A DNA stretch of 24,904 nt from Candidatus Sumerlaeota bacterium (GCA_007136595.1 SLGQ01000113.1:1-24904); one strand, 5' to 3'; positions 10,580 to 17,804 are shown, counted from the stretch's first letter. The notes: generated by a model not told the origin, from the letters alone. Program-made: numbers and translations.

Positions 10580-11877
10580 ATACACCCAGAAATCCTAAGC
10601 TCACCGCTGCAAATCTCACAAGAACAGTACTTGATCAGTCATTGTTCATAAATGAATTACTCAATGATTCTCTTTCAGCTTTCGGTTATGATGAAAGAAA
10701 ATTTATAACAGAGCTGGTTTACGGCACTGTACGGAATATGGATCACATTGATTTCTGGGTGAACAAGGTATTTAAAAAACCATTAAAAAGGATAGATCCT
10801 GAACTTCTCGGCATAATAAGGATATCTCTTTACCAGATCATTTTCATGTCTAACAGGGAAAACAGGTCTGTTGTAAATGAAGCTGTTGATTTGGCAAAAA
10901 AATGTGGGAAAGAAAAGGCGGCAGGGTTTGTCAATTATATTTTAAGGGAAGTTTTGAGAATAGGTCCATCAAGAGAAAATATGGAAAAATATTTTGAGGG
11001 AAACCCCGATCTTTTTCTGCAAACATATTACTCCATGCCGAAGTGGTTATTTGAGAGAATAAAGCTTTTCAGTCAGGAAGAGAACATTGAAGATTATCTC
11101 AAAGTGATCAACACGCCTCTGGGAATAACCCTCAGAATAGAAGGTGACAACTCTGCAAGAGACAATCTGATAGAACTTCTTAAACAAAAAGGAGCTGAAG
11201 CTCAACCGGCTAAAGACTGCAAATTCGGTATATACACTTCAAAAGCTGTAAATTACGATATGCTTAAAGATATGGAATCAGTTTTTATTCAGGATGAATC
11301 TTCACAACTTGCCGTTTTTGAAATGGATATAGAAAAAGGTGATAAAATAATCGATGTATGTGCCGCTCCCGGGGGAAAAACACTGTTTGCTTCATACTTG
11401 ACAGGTGATGAGGGAACTATAGTTGCCGTTGATGTAAACAGACACAGGCTAAAAGTTCTTGCAGATACGGCAATAAAATACAGAAAAAAGAATATTGAAA
11501 TAAAACTCCATGATGCTACGATATTTAATCCTTTGTGGGAAAATAAATTCGACAAGGTGCTTATAGATGCTCCATGCAGTTCATTGGGAACCATCAGGAG
11601 ACATCCCGAAATGAAGTGGCTGAAAAATGATAGTGACCCCAAAAGGATGGCTTTGATGACCTCAAAAATATTGGAGTCTTCAAGCAGGTATGTTAAAAAA
11701 GACGGGATAATACTTTTTTCCGTATGTACTTTCACGCAGGAAGAAACAATAGACCAGATCGATAATTTCTTATCTGAAAAACCAGGATTTATATTGGAAA
11801 AATCTTTTTATACCGTAAGCAGTATCCACGATAACAGAGATGCTTTTTTTATCTGTAAAATGAGGAGAAAACAATGA
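10576..11877 (+). CDS. rsmB: 16S rRNA (cytosine-967-C5)-methyltransferase RsmB
   Basis: A 433-residue SAM-dependent m5C methyltransferase. The first 140 residues form the NusB-like RNA-binding helical domain (TELVYGTVRN, SVVNEAVDLAKK). The catalytic domain has the SAM motif IIDVCAAPGGKT (about 258-269), the motif IV Cys334 in DAPCSSLGTIRRHPEMKW and the motif VI Cys384 in FSVCTFTQEE. The usual RsmB motif IV is DAPCSATGVIRRHPD, so this is a close variant. Start and stop both sit in ATGA overlaps (with fmt and rpe), so translation of the operon is probably coupled. Confidence 0.93.
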   Translation: MNTPRNPKLTAANLTRTVLDQSLFINELLNDSLSAFGYDERKFITELVYGTVRNMDHIDFWVNKVFKKPLKRIDPELLGIIRISLYQIIFMSNRENRSVVNEAVDLAKKCGKEKAAGFVNYILREVLRIGPSRENMEKYFEGNPDLFLQTYYSMPKWLFERIKLFSQEENIEDYLKVINTPLGITLRIEGDNSARDNLIELLKQKGAEAQPAKDCKFGIYTSKAVNYDMLKDMESVFIQDESSQLAVFEMDIEKGDKIIDVCAAPGGKTLFASYLTGDEGTIVAVDVNRHRLKVLADTAIKYRKKNIEIKLHDATIFNPLWENKFDKVLIDAPCSSLGTIRRHPEMKWLKNDSDPKRMALMTSKILESSSRYVKKDGIILFSVCTFTQEETIDQIDNFLSEKPGFILEKSFYTVSSIHDNRDAFFICKMRRKQ

Positions 11878-12548
11878 TCAAAATCGCACCGTCGATCCTT
11901 TCCGCCGATTTTCTGAAACTTGAATCAGAAATAAAATCGATCGAGTCAAGCGGAGCCGACCTTGTCCACCTTGACATAATGGACGGAAATTTTGTTCCCA
12001 ATATTACATTTGGACCAATGATAGTGAGTCAGATCAGAAAAGTTACCAAGCTCCCTTTTGATGCACATCTCATGATAAAAGATCCTCAACTTTTCGCACC
12101 TCTTTTTGTTGAAGCAGGTTGTGACATGATAACGGTACATGCAGAAACTGAAACTCACCTGCATAGAACACTCCAGTTTATAAAAAAACTGGGCGTTAAA
12201 ACCGGAATATCTGTCAATCCTCATACCCCTGTTGATTTTCTGAAATATGTGGGTGATATTTGCGATCTTTTTCTCATAATGAGCGTGAACCCCGGATTCG
12301 GCGGACAAAGCTATATAGATTCTGCAACTGGAAAAATAAAAAAAGTGAAAGAAATTCGTGAAAAATATAATTTCAACTATGAAATTTCAGTTGACGGCGG
12401 AGTCAATGACAAAACAATAGAAAAAGTTGCCGGAGCAGGAGCCGATATCGTCGTCATGGGTTCCTACTTCTTCGGTAAACCTGTAGAACAAAGAAAAAAG
12501 ATCGTGGAAGATGTTAAAAACAATTTATTTCATAGTGAAACTTCTTGA
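11874..12548 (+). CDS. rpe: Ribulose-phosphate 3-epimerase
   Basis: A 224-residue TIM-barrel epimerase interconverting ribulose 5-phosphate and xylulose 5-phosphate in the pentose phosphate pathway. Metal and catalytic residues are visible: Ser8, His32 and Asp34 in VHLDIMDGNFVPN, His65 in DAHLMI, and Asp174 in SVDGGV; MSVNPGFGGQ is also typical. The start overlaps the rsmB stop by ATGA. The last residues (FHSETS) are encoded on DNA whose opposite strand reads as hsdR, so the native C-terminus may have been replaced when the island joined here. The core fold is complete, so the enzyme is probably active. Confidence 0.93.
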   Translation: MIKIAPSILSADFLKLESEIKSIESSGADLVHLDIMDGNFVPNITFGPMIVSQIRKVTKLPFDAHLMIKDPQLFAPLFVEAGCDMITVHAETETHLHRTLQFIKKLGVKTGISVNPHTPVDFLKYVGDICDLFLIMSVNPGFGGQSYIDSATGKIKKVKEIREKYNFNYEISVDGGVNDKTIEKVAGAGADIVVMGSYFFGKPVEQRKKIVEDVKNNLFHSETS

Positions 12549-12701
12549 ATTCCCCTCGATAGTTTGCTCCAGAGAAGTTCCAAGAGTAAGAAGATCATAT
12601 ATTTTCTCGTTGTTTTGAAGCAAACCGTCATATTTGATGTTTTTAAGCTTCTGAATTGCTGACTGAAAGTTTTTTGTTGATGTTGAAATGAAACTGCTCA
12701 T
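12525..12701 (-). pseudogene. hsdR: Truncated 5' end of type I restriction subunit hsdR
   Basis: The minus strand from ATG 12701 encodes 58 residues and then TAA. The segment YDGLLQNNEKIYDLLTLG, followed by TSLEQTIEGNSRSFTMK, matches, from memory, the very start of one HsdR group, where the protein normally continues with YIDW and about 900 more residues. Here the frame ends at 12525, inside the end of rpe. The ATG overlaps the stop of the AlbA_2 gene as ATGA, the arrangement expected in an intact hsd operon. Only the N-terminal stub remains, without the nuclease or helicase domains, so it cannot work as a restriction enzyme. A homology search is needed to confirm the match. Confidence 0.6.
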
Positions 12702-14044
12702 AATTCTTTTTTAACCTCCCAGTGACCACGAGTTCCGCCAATTCGCTTTATCCAGCCATCATCCCGAAGTTGCTTTATATTCTTCTCAATTGCCGTTGTA
12801 CTGACACCTAGTAATTCAGCTAACTGAACACCAGAAATTTTAGGATTTGCTTTCATCTCAGATAGAATCCTCTCTTTGATATTACCCAACTGATTACCCA
12901 ACTGATTACCCAACTGATTACCCAACTCTTCTGAAACTTTTTCCTTAAACAGTTCAACAGCAAAACCACCAAATCGTTCTTCAAAAACTGGACGAGAAAA
13001 TCCATGTTTCTCGCAAGCTTCAGTAATTTTCTCCACTCCACGACCCCAAGAATCTATGTACCCAGCTTTGTAGCAGATATCCGCAATTAGCGGATTACGG
13101 GGAAAAGACTCGTGAGTTTTAAAAAGTTTTTCGATCGTCAATTCAACAGGCAGTGCTCCTGCATTCCATAAAGAAATTTTATCATCCATCACTTTTAACT
13201 GAGTCATGCTGCCCATGTAGTTGCGATGTACCAATGCATTCAACAACATCTCTCGCAAAGCCGGAACAGGATATTCCAGCTCTTCAATTCTACGAAGTCC
13301 CTCAAAACGAACTGGCTTGATAAGAAACTTTTTTTCAAGTTGTTCCATCACATCACGAATCATTTGAAATAAATTGCCTTCACATACTTCCTGAAAACGC
13401 ATATCTACAACGTTTTCACCAAAACGACCGATTTTCACGAATAGATTTGGAAAAAACTCTCCGGGATCTTTCCCAAATAAAACCAAAGCTGCATTTGTTA
13501 AACCATCCCGGGTTAGCAAACGAAGTTTTTTCAGCAAGTCCTCAGTTGAAAGATCTGAAGTATCCGGCAAACGACCTGCAGTGACTGCCTCCTTTTTGAA
13601 AAGCTCAACTGTTTTTTCATCAATATCATCGAGTGTTGCATTATCTTCAACCATCCGATCCCATGTCATTCCCATTTTTTTCAAAAGAAAATCATTCAGA
13701 GCTTGACCTTTCAGTTCCTGTTTAACACTACCGGAGCGCCAGTAGTAGGAACCTCGCAAAGAAATGGGAACCGTTGAAGGCTTAACAACGATTTCCAGAA
13801 ATTCTTTACCTTCATCTTCTAACAGATTTATGTCTGGCATCAATCCCAGAAGATCACGAATCTTATTCGGCAAGTCCTCCAGAAGTTTCCTTACATTCTT
13901 CAAGCCCACCGTCTTACCGGAGTCATCTTTACCGATAAAAATCCGTCCGCCCTGAGCATTTGCAAAACCACATATCCACCTCAGATAGTCATCATGCCAG
14001 TTTTGCTTCCATTCAATGTTTTGAGATTCTTTGGAACTGCTCAT
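12698..14044 (-). CDS. AlbA_2/Schlafen-domain ATP-binding transcriptional regulator (COG2865-like)
   Basis: A 448-residue protein. Residues 1-115 form an AlbA_2 (Schlafen-like) domain with FANAQGGRIFIGKDDSGKTVGL. Residues about 255-365 are the HATPase_c_4-like region (ALREMLLNALVHRNY, DSWGRGVEKI). A GNQL repeat at 374-388 links to a C-terminal winged helix (about 390-440, VQLAELLGVSTTAIEKNIKQL). Such proteins are annotated as ATP-dependent DNA helicase-like or transcriptional regulators and often sit inside type I restriction operons; their biochemical role is not settled. The gene follows the four-helix-bundle gene with no gap and overlaps the hsdR stub by ATGA, so it is probably a surviving part of that operon. 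Confidence 0.83.
   Translation of the reverse strand: MSSSKESQNIEWKQNWHDDYLRWICGFANAQGGRIFIGKDDSGKTVGLKNVRKLLEDLPNKIRDLLGLMPDINLLEDEGKEFLEIVVKPSTVPISLRGSYYWRSGSVKQELKGQALNDFLLKKMGMTWDRMVEDNATLDDIDEKTVELFKKEAVTAGRLPDTSDLSTEDLLKKLRLLTRDGLTNAALVLFGKDPGEFFPNLFVKIGRFGENVVDMRFQEVCEGNLFQMIRDVMEQLEKKFLIKPVRFEGLRRIEELEYPVPALREMLLNALVHRNYMGSMTQLKVMDDKISLWNAGALPVELTIEKLFKTHESFPRNPLIADICYKAGYIDSWGRGVEKITEACEKHGFSRPVFEERFGGFAVELFKEKVSEELGNQLGNQLGNQLGNIKERILSEMKANPKISGVQLAELLGVSTTAIEKNIKQLRDDGWIKRIGGTRGHWEVKKEL
12881..12925 (-). repeat. 12-bp tandem repeat encoding (LGNQ)n linker
   Basis: The plus-strand unit ATTACCCAACTG occurs three times perfectly from 12881, plus most of a fourth copy. It encodes LGNQ repeats between the ATPase-like and winged-helix domains. 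Because the unit is a multiple of three, slippage would change linker length without breaking the frame. Confidence 0.9.
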
Positions 14045-14701
14045 TTATTTTCTCCTTTTTTCGGTTCTTACTCTGTAAAGCCGTTCAGTAAATCCACCCT
14101 CATTTTCAAAATCTTCTGCAAGTTTTGCAATTTGCCTGTCAAGTAAGTGACAGGCAAGATTTAAAAGTGAAAGTGCAGCATTTGCAACAAGGGAGGAAGA
14201 ACTAAGGGAACACGGACTGTCACTGACCGGCACGGACTTAATACTGATACTGTGTTCGTCCGTGGTTGTCCTTGTCTGTCCGAGATCATCCATTCTTCCC
14301 TTCTTCCCAATCTCCCTTTCTTCCTTCACCCACGCTCTTACATCTTCAAGTGTTTTGCACTGTTTTTCCTTGAATCTGACAAGTGCCGGGTGATCATATT
14401 TGAGTTGTTCGAGCCCTCTTTGTCTAAGAAAATCTTCATAGTCGAGTTTCAGTTCTTCAAGGCTTGCACGGGCAACATTTGTCAGTTTGAGTTCGGTTTT
14501 TTTGGATGTTCCCGATGCTTGGGAACCTTCTGCTATGTTCTGGACACCGCTTCTTGCGGCTTGTACCATCTGGTCACGGGTTCGGGAGTATTTGTCAATG
14601 TAGAGTTCGCAGAAACGGACAGTTACATCATATACCAGTTGTGAAATCTGGAAGCTTTTCAGTTTGCGGTAACCGCCGTGTTTCGGGATTAGGTTAGACA
14701 T
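14045..14701 (-). CDS. Four-helix-bundle 'suffix domain' protein (23S IVP-like)
   Basis: A 218-residue protein of the four-helix-bundle family related to 23S rRNA intervening-sequence proteins. The start reads IPKHGGYRKLKSFQISQLVYDVT, with ARSGVQNIAEGSQASGTSKK in helix 2. The C-terminal 'suffix' (NAALSLLNLACHLLDRQI, GGFTERLYRVR) marks the longer subgroup. A Ser/Thr-rich, poorly conserved insert lies at about 138-168. The molecular function is unknown; I recall this longer form being found near restriction-modification genes, which fits the AlbA_2 gene and hsdR stub downstream. The start overlaps the end of the HAD fragment by 13 bases and has only a weak Shine-Dalgarno sequence (GAGAG). The stop directly abuts the AlbA_2 start. 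Confidence 0.75.
   Translation of the reverse strand: MSNLIPKHGGYRKLKSFQISQLVYDVTVRFCELYIDKYSRTRDQMVQAARSGVQNIAEGSQASGTSKKTELKLTNVARASLEELKLDYEDFLRQRGLEQLKYDHPALVRFKEKQCKTLEDVRAWVKEEREIGKKGRMDDLGQTRTTTDEHSISIKSVPVSDSPCSLSSSSLVANAALSLLNLACHLLDRQIAKLAEDFENEGGFTERLYRVRTEKRRK
14211..14264. repeat. CACGGAC direct/inverted repeats in the variable insert
   Basis: CACGGAC occurs at 14211 and 14231, and its complement GTCCGTG at 14258, so 14231 and 14258 could pair as a stem. They lie in the low-complexity insert of the four-helix-bundle gene, and neighbouring bases (CACTGACC, TTGTCTGTCC) look like worn copies of the same unit. Confidence 0.45.
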
Positions 14702-15258
14702 TTAACTCTCACTACCCCATTTCTTTTTTGTTTGCTCTTAGGAGCATACACTCCTATAGATACTCCACCTTGCTCCTTTACCAACTTCATTGCTGGCACA
14801 TCTGTTAAACCATCACCTATGTATATGATGTGTTCAAAAGGAACAGGTCTTTCTTCTTTTGGAATATAATTATTGATTTTAGAATTGTCCCATGAATTGT
14901 CTATCCCTTTATTGATTCTAAATAGAAACTGTGTTTTTGTAGTATAGTTTAATGCTATTGCAGGCCATTCGGGAACATTATTCACATCATATTTAAAACT
15001 TGAGGCATAAATAATTTTAAAGAACCTTGCGATGGTTGTTCCTTCAATCATTTCCTTTGTTCCGGAAGATATTATATAGTGATTAATTCTTATATTTTTT
15101 TCTCGAGCGTACAGATCGATTCTCTTAAAATAATTCTCTACGCCTTCAAAATAGTTCACTTTTTTTCCATGTGCTTTCAAGCTATTTTTATCAAACCTAA
15201 CTCCTCTAGCTTTAGCTTCGTTTATTAAAAGGAACATATATGCCAAAATTTCATCCAT
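14689..15258 (-). pseudogene. HAD-family phosphatase fragment, motif I missing
   Basis: The 189-residue frame has HAD motif II (YIISSGTKEMIEGT), a motif III Lys in the TTKTQFLFRINKG region and motif IV (YIGDGLTDVPAMKLV). The nucleophile motif I (DxDxT) is absent: upstream the frame runs only to a stop at 15289. It also ends abruptly just after GVYAPKSKQKRNGV, where relatives as I recall them continue for tens of residues, and its last bases overlap the start of the four-helix-bundle gene. ATG 15258 has no Shine-Dalgarno sequence. Without the catalytic Asp it should be inactive, so I call it a fragment cut at both ends. If expressed at all, it would be through readthrough from upstream ORFs. 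Confidence 0.7.
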
Positions 15259-15272
15259 TTCATTATTTCTTG

Positions 15273-15392
15273 TTAATTCTTTAACTTTTTATCTTTCGGT
15301 GGACACGGATCCTTGCTATAACTGTTTGCGGCACCTTTAACAGCCCATCCTTCATGCTGTTTTAAAATATGTTGGATTTTATCGTTTGCCAT
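15273..15392 (-). CDS. 39-residue small protein, DUF2188-like start
   Basis: ATG 15392 has a perfect AGGAGG (15405-15400) seven bases upstream and opens 39 codons to TAA at 15273. The part QHEGWAVKGAANSYSKD is similar to the GGWAVKREGASRA region of DUF2188 proteins, but the tail (CPPKDKKLKN) is Lys-rich and differs. DUF2188 proteins are themselves of unknown function. It lies downstream of the zinc-ribbon gene on the same strand and runs up to the HAD fragment. It could be a true microprotein or a shortened DUF2188 gene. Confidence 0.5.
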   Translation of the reverse strand: MANDKIQHILKQHEGWAVKGAANSYSKDPCPPKDKKLKN

Positions 15393-15447
15393 AACTATTC
15401 CTCCTAAGCACGAGTTCTTTCAAGTGTTTTATTGTAGCTCGCCCCAT
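15379..15447 (-). CDS. Possible 22-residue basic peptide
   Basis: ATG 15447 follows GGAG at five bases and encodes MGRATIKHLKELVLRRNSYG plus two residues. It starts 9 bases after the stop of the zinc-ribbon gene and ends inside the 39-residue gene, so it might couple their translation. There is no similarity I recognise, and it may be chance. Confidence 0.2.
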   Translation of the reverse strand: MGRATIKHLKELVLRRNSYGKR

Positions 15448-15456
15448 TACTTCTCC

Positions 15457-15678
15457 TCAAAACTTCAAACTTTTCTTTAACTTCTTCTCAAATTCTTTGG
15501 CAATTTTATCAGCTTCTTTCTTGATGAATTCTTCGCCTTCTTTCTCCACTACTCTCATCATTGAATCAAAGTCGTTCAGTTTCCCACAGTTTGCACACTT
15601 GACCATTTCTCCATGTTGCGGCTGATAGTTGTCATGCGGAACAACGAAATCAGTTGAGAAGCAGAATAAACATTTCAT
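15457..15678 (-). CDS. Zinc-ribbon small protein with amphipathic charged tail
   Basis: A 73-residue protein. Two CxxC pairs (MKCLFC and KCANCG) form a likely zinc ribbon in the first 35 residues; the rest is a highly charged helix (EFIKKEADKIAKEFEKKLKK) that could form a coiled coil or an amphipathic surface. I chose ATG 15678 because AAAGGAGG lies just upstream; a longer frame opens at 15702, right at the stop of the preceding gene. Small zinc-binding proteins of this layout occur near phage and accessory genes, but I cannot name the family with confidence. Being 24 bases downstream of the QIGNNN gene, it is probably cotranscribed with it. Confidence 0.6.
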   Translation of the reverse strand: MKCLFCFSTDFVVPHDNYQPQHGEMVKCANCGKLNDFDSMMRVVEKEGEEFIKKEADKIAKEFEKKLKKSLKF

Positions 15679-15702
15679 TTTTACCTCCTTTTCAGCGTTC
15701 AT

Positions 15703-16269
15703 TTATAACCCCACTTTTGAAAGTGCTGCACCAGCTGCAACGCCTATAATTGTGTTCACTAAAGGATGTTCAAGAAACGCTTTCAACTTGCTTTTTGCTT
15801 CCTTTTTTTCTTCTTCAGATGCATCTGACTTTTCAATTTGCTCAACCAGATTTAAAAGCATGTTTTCTATGTTCATTATATTGTTATTGCCGATCTGAGT
15901 GGCACCATGCGAGGTTAGTTTTCTAATGTATGTGTTTCCTGAATTTTCAAACCCAGATTTGTCTTGATTCAATGAAGAAATTGCTCTTCCTTGCCCTAAT
16001 TCAGTTAGCTGAAGCCAATCGTATTTATCACCACCTATAGCTGAAAATCTAACATATTTTCTTGAAACACAAATATTCATAATTTGTGAGAATTCTTCAA
16101 AACTTATATTATGTTTTTCTTTAAACAAATGGAAGTGCTCATCGAACTCTATGTTTTCTGAAAAATTAAAAGTTACAGCATTTACACCAAGTCCATGGTT
16201 TTCCACCTCGTCATTCATAAAAACCAGCAACTTATCAATCCATTTTTCTTTTTCTGATCTATCCATCAT
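15703..16269 (-). CDS. Unknown protein with RHIM-like QIGNNN motif and glycine-rich hydrophobic tail
   Basis: A 188-residue protein of no family I can name. Residues 1-100 are mixed alpha/beta and end in a winged-helix-like stretch (ISFEEFSQIMNICVSRKYVRF, WLQLTELGQGRAI). Residues 124-130, TQIGNNN, fit the Q-hydrophobic-G-x-x-N core of RHIM-type amyloid motifs and are followed by IMNI. A charged helix (about 135-165, KSDASEEEKKEAKSKLKAF) leads to a hydrophobic tail, LVNTIIGVAAGAAL, with small residues every fourth position as in glycine zippers. A regulator or adaptor that polymerises and then acts on membranes is a possible reading, not an established one. GGAGGGG lies just upstream; either of the two leading ATG codons may be used. 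It sits 54 bases after higA. Confidence 0.6.
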   Translation of the reverse strand: MMDRSEKEKWIDKLLVFMNDEVENHGLGVNAVTFNFSENIEFDEHFHLFKEKHNISFEEFSQIMNICVSRKYVRFSAIGGDKYDWLQLTELGQGRAISSLNQDKSGFENSGNTYIRKLTSHGATQIGNNNIMNIENMLLNLVEQIEKSDASEEEKKEAKSKLKAFLEHPLVNTIIGVAAGAALSKVGL

Positions 16270-16323
16270 TTCCCCTCCGCCTCATTTATGCAGATCATTT
16301 CGTGCATGTCCACAATATGGTTT

Positions 16324-17511
16324 TCATCTATCCCACCCTTTAAACTGTTCTCTTACTTTTCCATTTCCAACAAGGTCAGAGAATTTTGTGTAATCTGACT
16401 CTTCTTTTCTTATTCTTCCTGCGATAACAGCGGGAGATATTCCTAATTGTTCTGAAAATCTTATGACATCTGTTTTTGTTAAAAGAAGTTCTTTGTTTTT
16501 GTTCCATGTTTTAAGGGGGATAAAAGCATTGAGTGCGAATTTGTCCGCTGCCACTTCTTTTTTATCTGAATGGTTGTCGGATTCAATATCATCCATTATT
16601 AATTTGTTGCTGCTGTTTATGTCTTCATTGTAAATATGTCCTATTTCATGGAGAAGCGTAAACCAGAAATTGTCAAGACGGTCATATCTGAGGGTCATTG
16701 CAATTACAGGATTGCCTTTTTCTGAAAGGAAACATGCTCCATCAAGTCTGGTTTTTGGAAGATGGCTTAAAATAACAAAGTGAATTCCTGTTTTATTTAA
16801 AGCTTCTTTTACAAGTTGGACTCCTGACGGAAAGTAGCTCAATTTAACAATTCTGTCAACTGCATTTTCCAAGCTTTCACGGTTATAGGAAGGGAGATTT
16901 TCTTCATTAACTAAATTGATCACTTTTGCCAGCCATGCTTTCAGGGAATCATCATCCCCTAAACCAGTTTTAGATTTTCGATAACACGGATCAAGTTTCA
17001 TTCTGTTAAAACCGCAAAAAAGCTTTTCCAGACACTCTTCCCAATACTCCTTTACTTCATTTAGATTTTTACAGTCTGAATCAAAATAACCTCTTTTAAA
17101 CATCTCAGAAAAAGGAAATTTTTTCATCTCATATTTGCAAGAATTAAGTTTTGCGGTGCTATCTTTAAGAAGCACTTCAGCAGGAATTCCTAGCCCTTCA
17201 TGAAGAGCACGGATCATTGAAAGACTTAGCGGTCTTTTTCTGTTAAGGATTTCTGAAACTTTACTCATACTCCCAATATATTTGGCAAGATCTTTCCTAT
17301 CCATTCCCGATTGTTCCATTCTGAATTTTATTGCTTCAATCGGGTCAGGCAGATCAATTTTATAATTTTCCTCTTCATATTTTTCCACGAGCATATACAA
17401 AAGCTCCAATTCATCTTCTCTTGGATCACCTTCAGGAATATCAAAAAGTTCATCTATGCGGGCCAATGCAGCTTTGTAATCCTTTTCGTTTTTAATGATT
17501 TTCGTTTCCAT
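16324..17511 (-). CDS. higA: HigA-type antitoxin fused to ImmA/IrrE metallopeptidase
   Basis: A 395-residue protein. Residues about 54-115 form a HigA-like helix-turn-helix (RMEQSGMDRKDLAKYIGS, VSEILNRKRPLSL). After a long helical middle, residues about 230-370 form an ImmA/IrrE peptidase: LLHEIGH (His288, Glu289, His292) with a third ligand in KEVAADKFAL (Glu319). Plain HigA is only about 100-130 residues, so this is a long fused form. ImmA-type peptidases cleave repressors; here the domain could act on its own DNA-binding part or a partner. The ATG overlaps the higB stop by one base (TAATG) and has GGAGG inside higB, so the pair is coupled. Confidence 0.85.
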   Translation of the reverse strand: METKIIKNEKDYKAALARIDELFDIPEGDPREDELELLYMLVEKYEEENYKIDLPDPIEAIKFRMEQSGMDRKDLAKYIGSMSKVSEILNRKRPLSLSMIRALHEGLGIPAEVLLKDSTAKLNSCKYEMKKFPFSEMFKRGYFDSDCKNLNEVKEYWEECLEKLFCGFNRMKLDPCYRKSKTGLGDDDSLKAWLAKVINLVNEENLPSYNRESLENAVDRIVKLSYFPSGVQLVKEALNKTGIHFVILSHLPKTRLDGACFLSEKGNPVIAMTLRYDRLDNFWFTLLHEIGHIYNEDINSSNKLIMDDIESDNHSDKKEVAADKFALNAFIPLKTWNKNKELLLTKTDVIRFSEQLGISPAVIAGRIRKEESDYTKFSDLVGNGKVREQFKGWDR

Positions 17512-17804
17512 TATATTTCCTCCGCATTGACTTTGTTATATTCATCATGTGTCCCGATAAACCGCACAAATCCTTTCTGCCTGATATAGTCAAACTTTAC
17601 TATCAGGCGATATTTGTTGCCTTTAATATTAAAAACAATCCTGTTTTCGCCCACGGCATCTGCACTTCTGTATCTTTCCTTGATTTCATGGGGGTTTTTA
17701 AAATTGCTTCTTTTCATTTCAGCATACCACGCTTTTAACTGATCCTGACTGTCAGGATGTTTTGTCCAAAAAGTTTTCAAAGTACTCAGTGCCACAATAT
17801 TCAT
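17511..17804 (-). CDS. higB: HigB-family toxin (RelE-like mRNA interferase)
   Basis: A 97-residue toxin of the HigB/RelE superfamily, which cuts mRNA at the ribosome. Typical segments are LKTFWTKHPD, RYRSADAV, NRIVFNIKGNKYRLIVK and RFIGTHDEYNKV. Length and start (MNIVALSTL) are as usual for the family. It comes before its antitoxin, as in known higBA loci. AGGGA lies seven bases before the ATG. The -10 element of a near-consensus promoter overlaps this start codon. Confidence 0.9.
   Translation of the reverse strand: MNIVALSTLKTFWTKHPDSQDQLKAWYAEMKRSNFKNPHEIKERYRSADAVGENRIVFNIKGNKYRLIVKFDYIRQKGFVRFIGTHDEYNKVNAEEI

Noticed and set aside
11289..11735. 148-residue minus-strand frame inside rsmB
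   Set aside because: Antisense shadow of the SAM-binding domain of RsmB.
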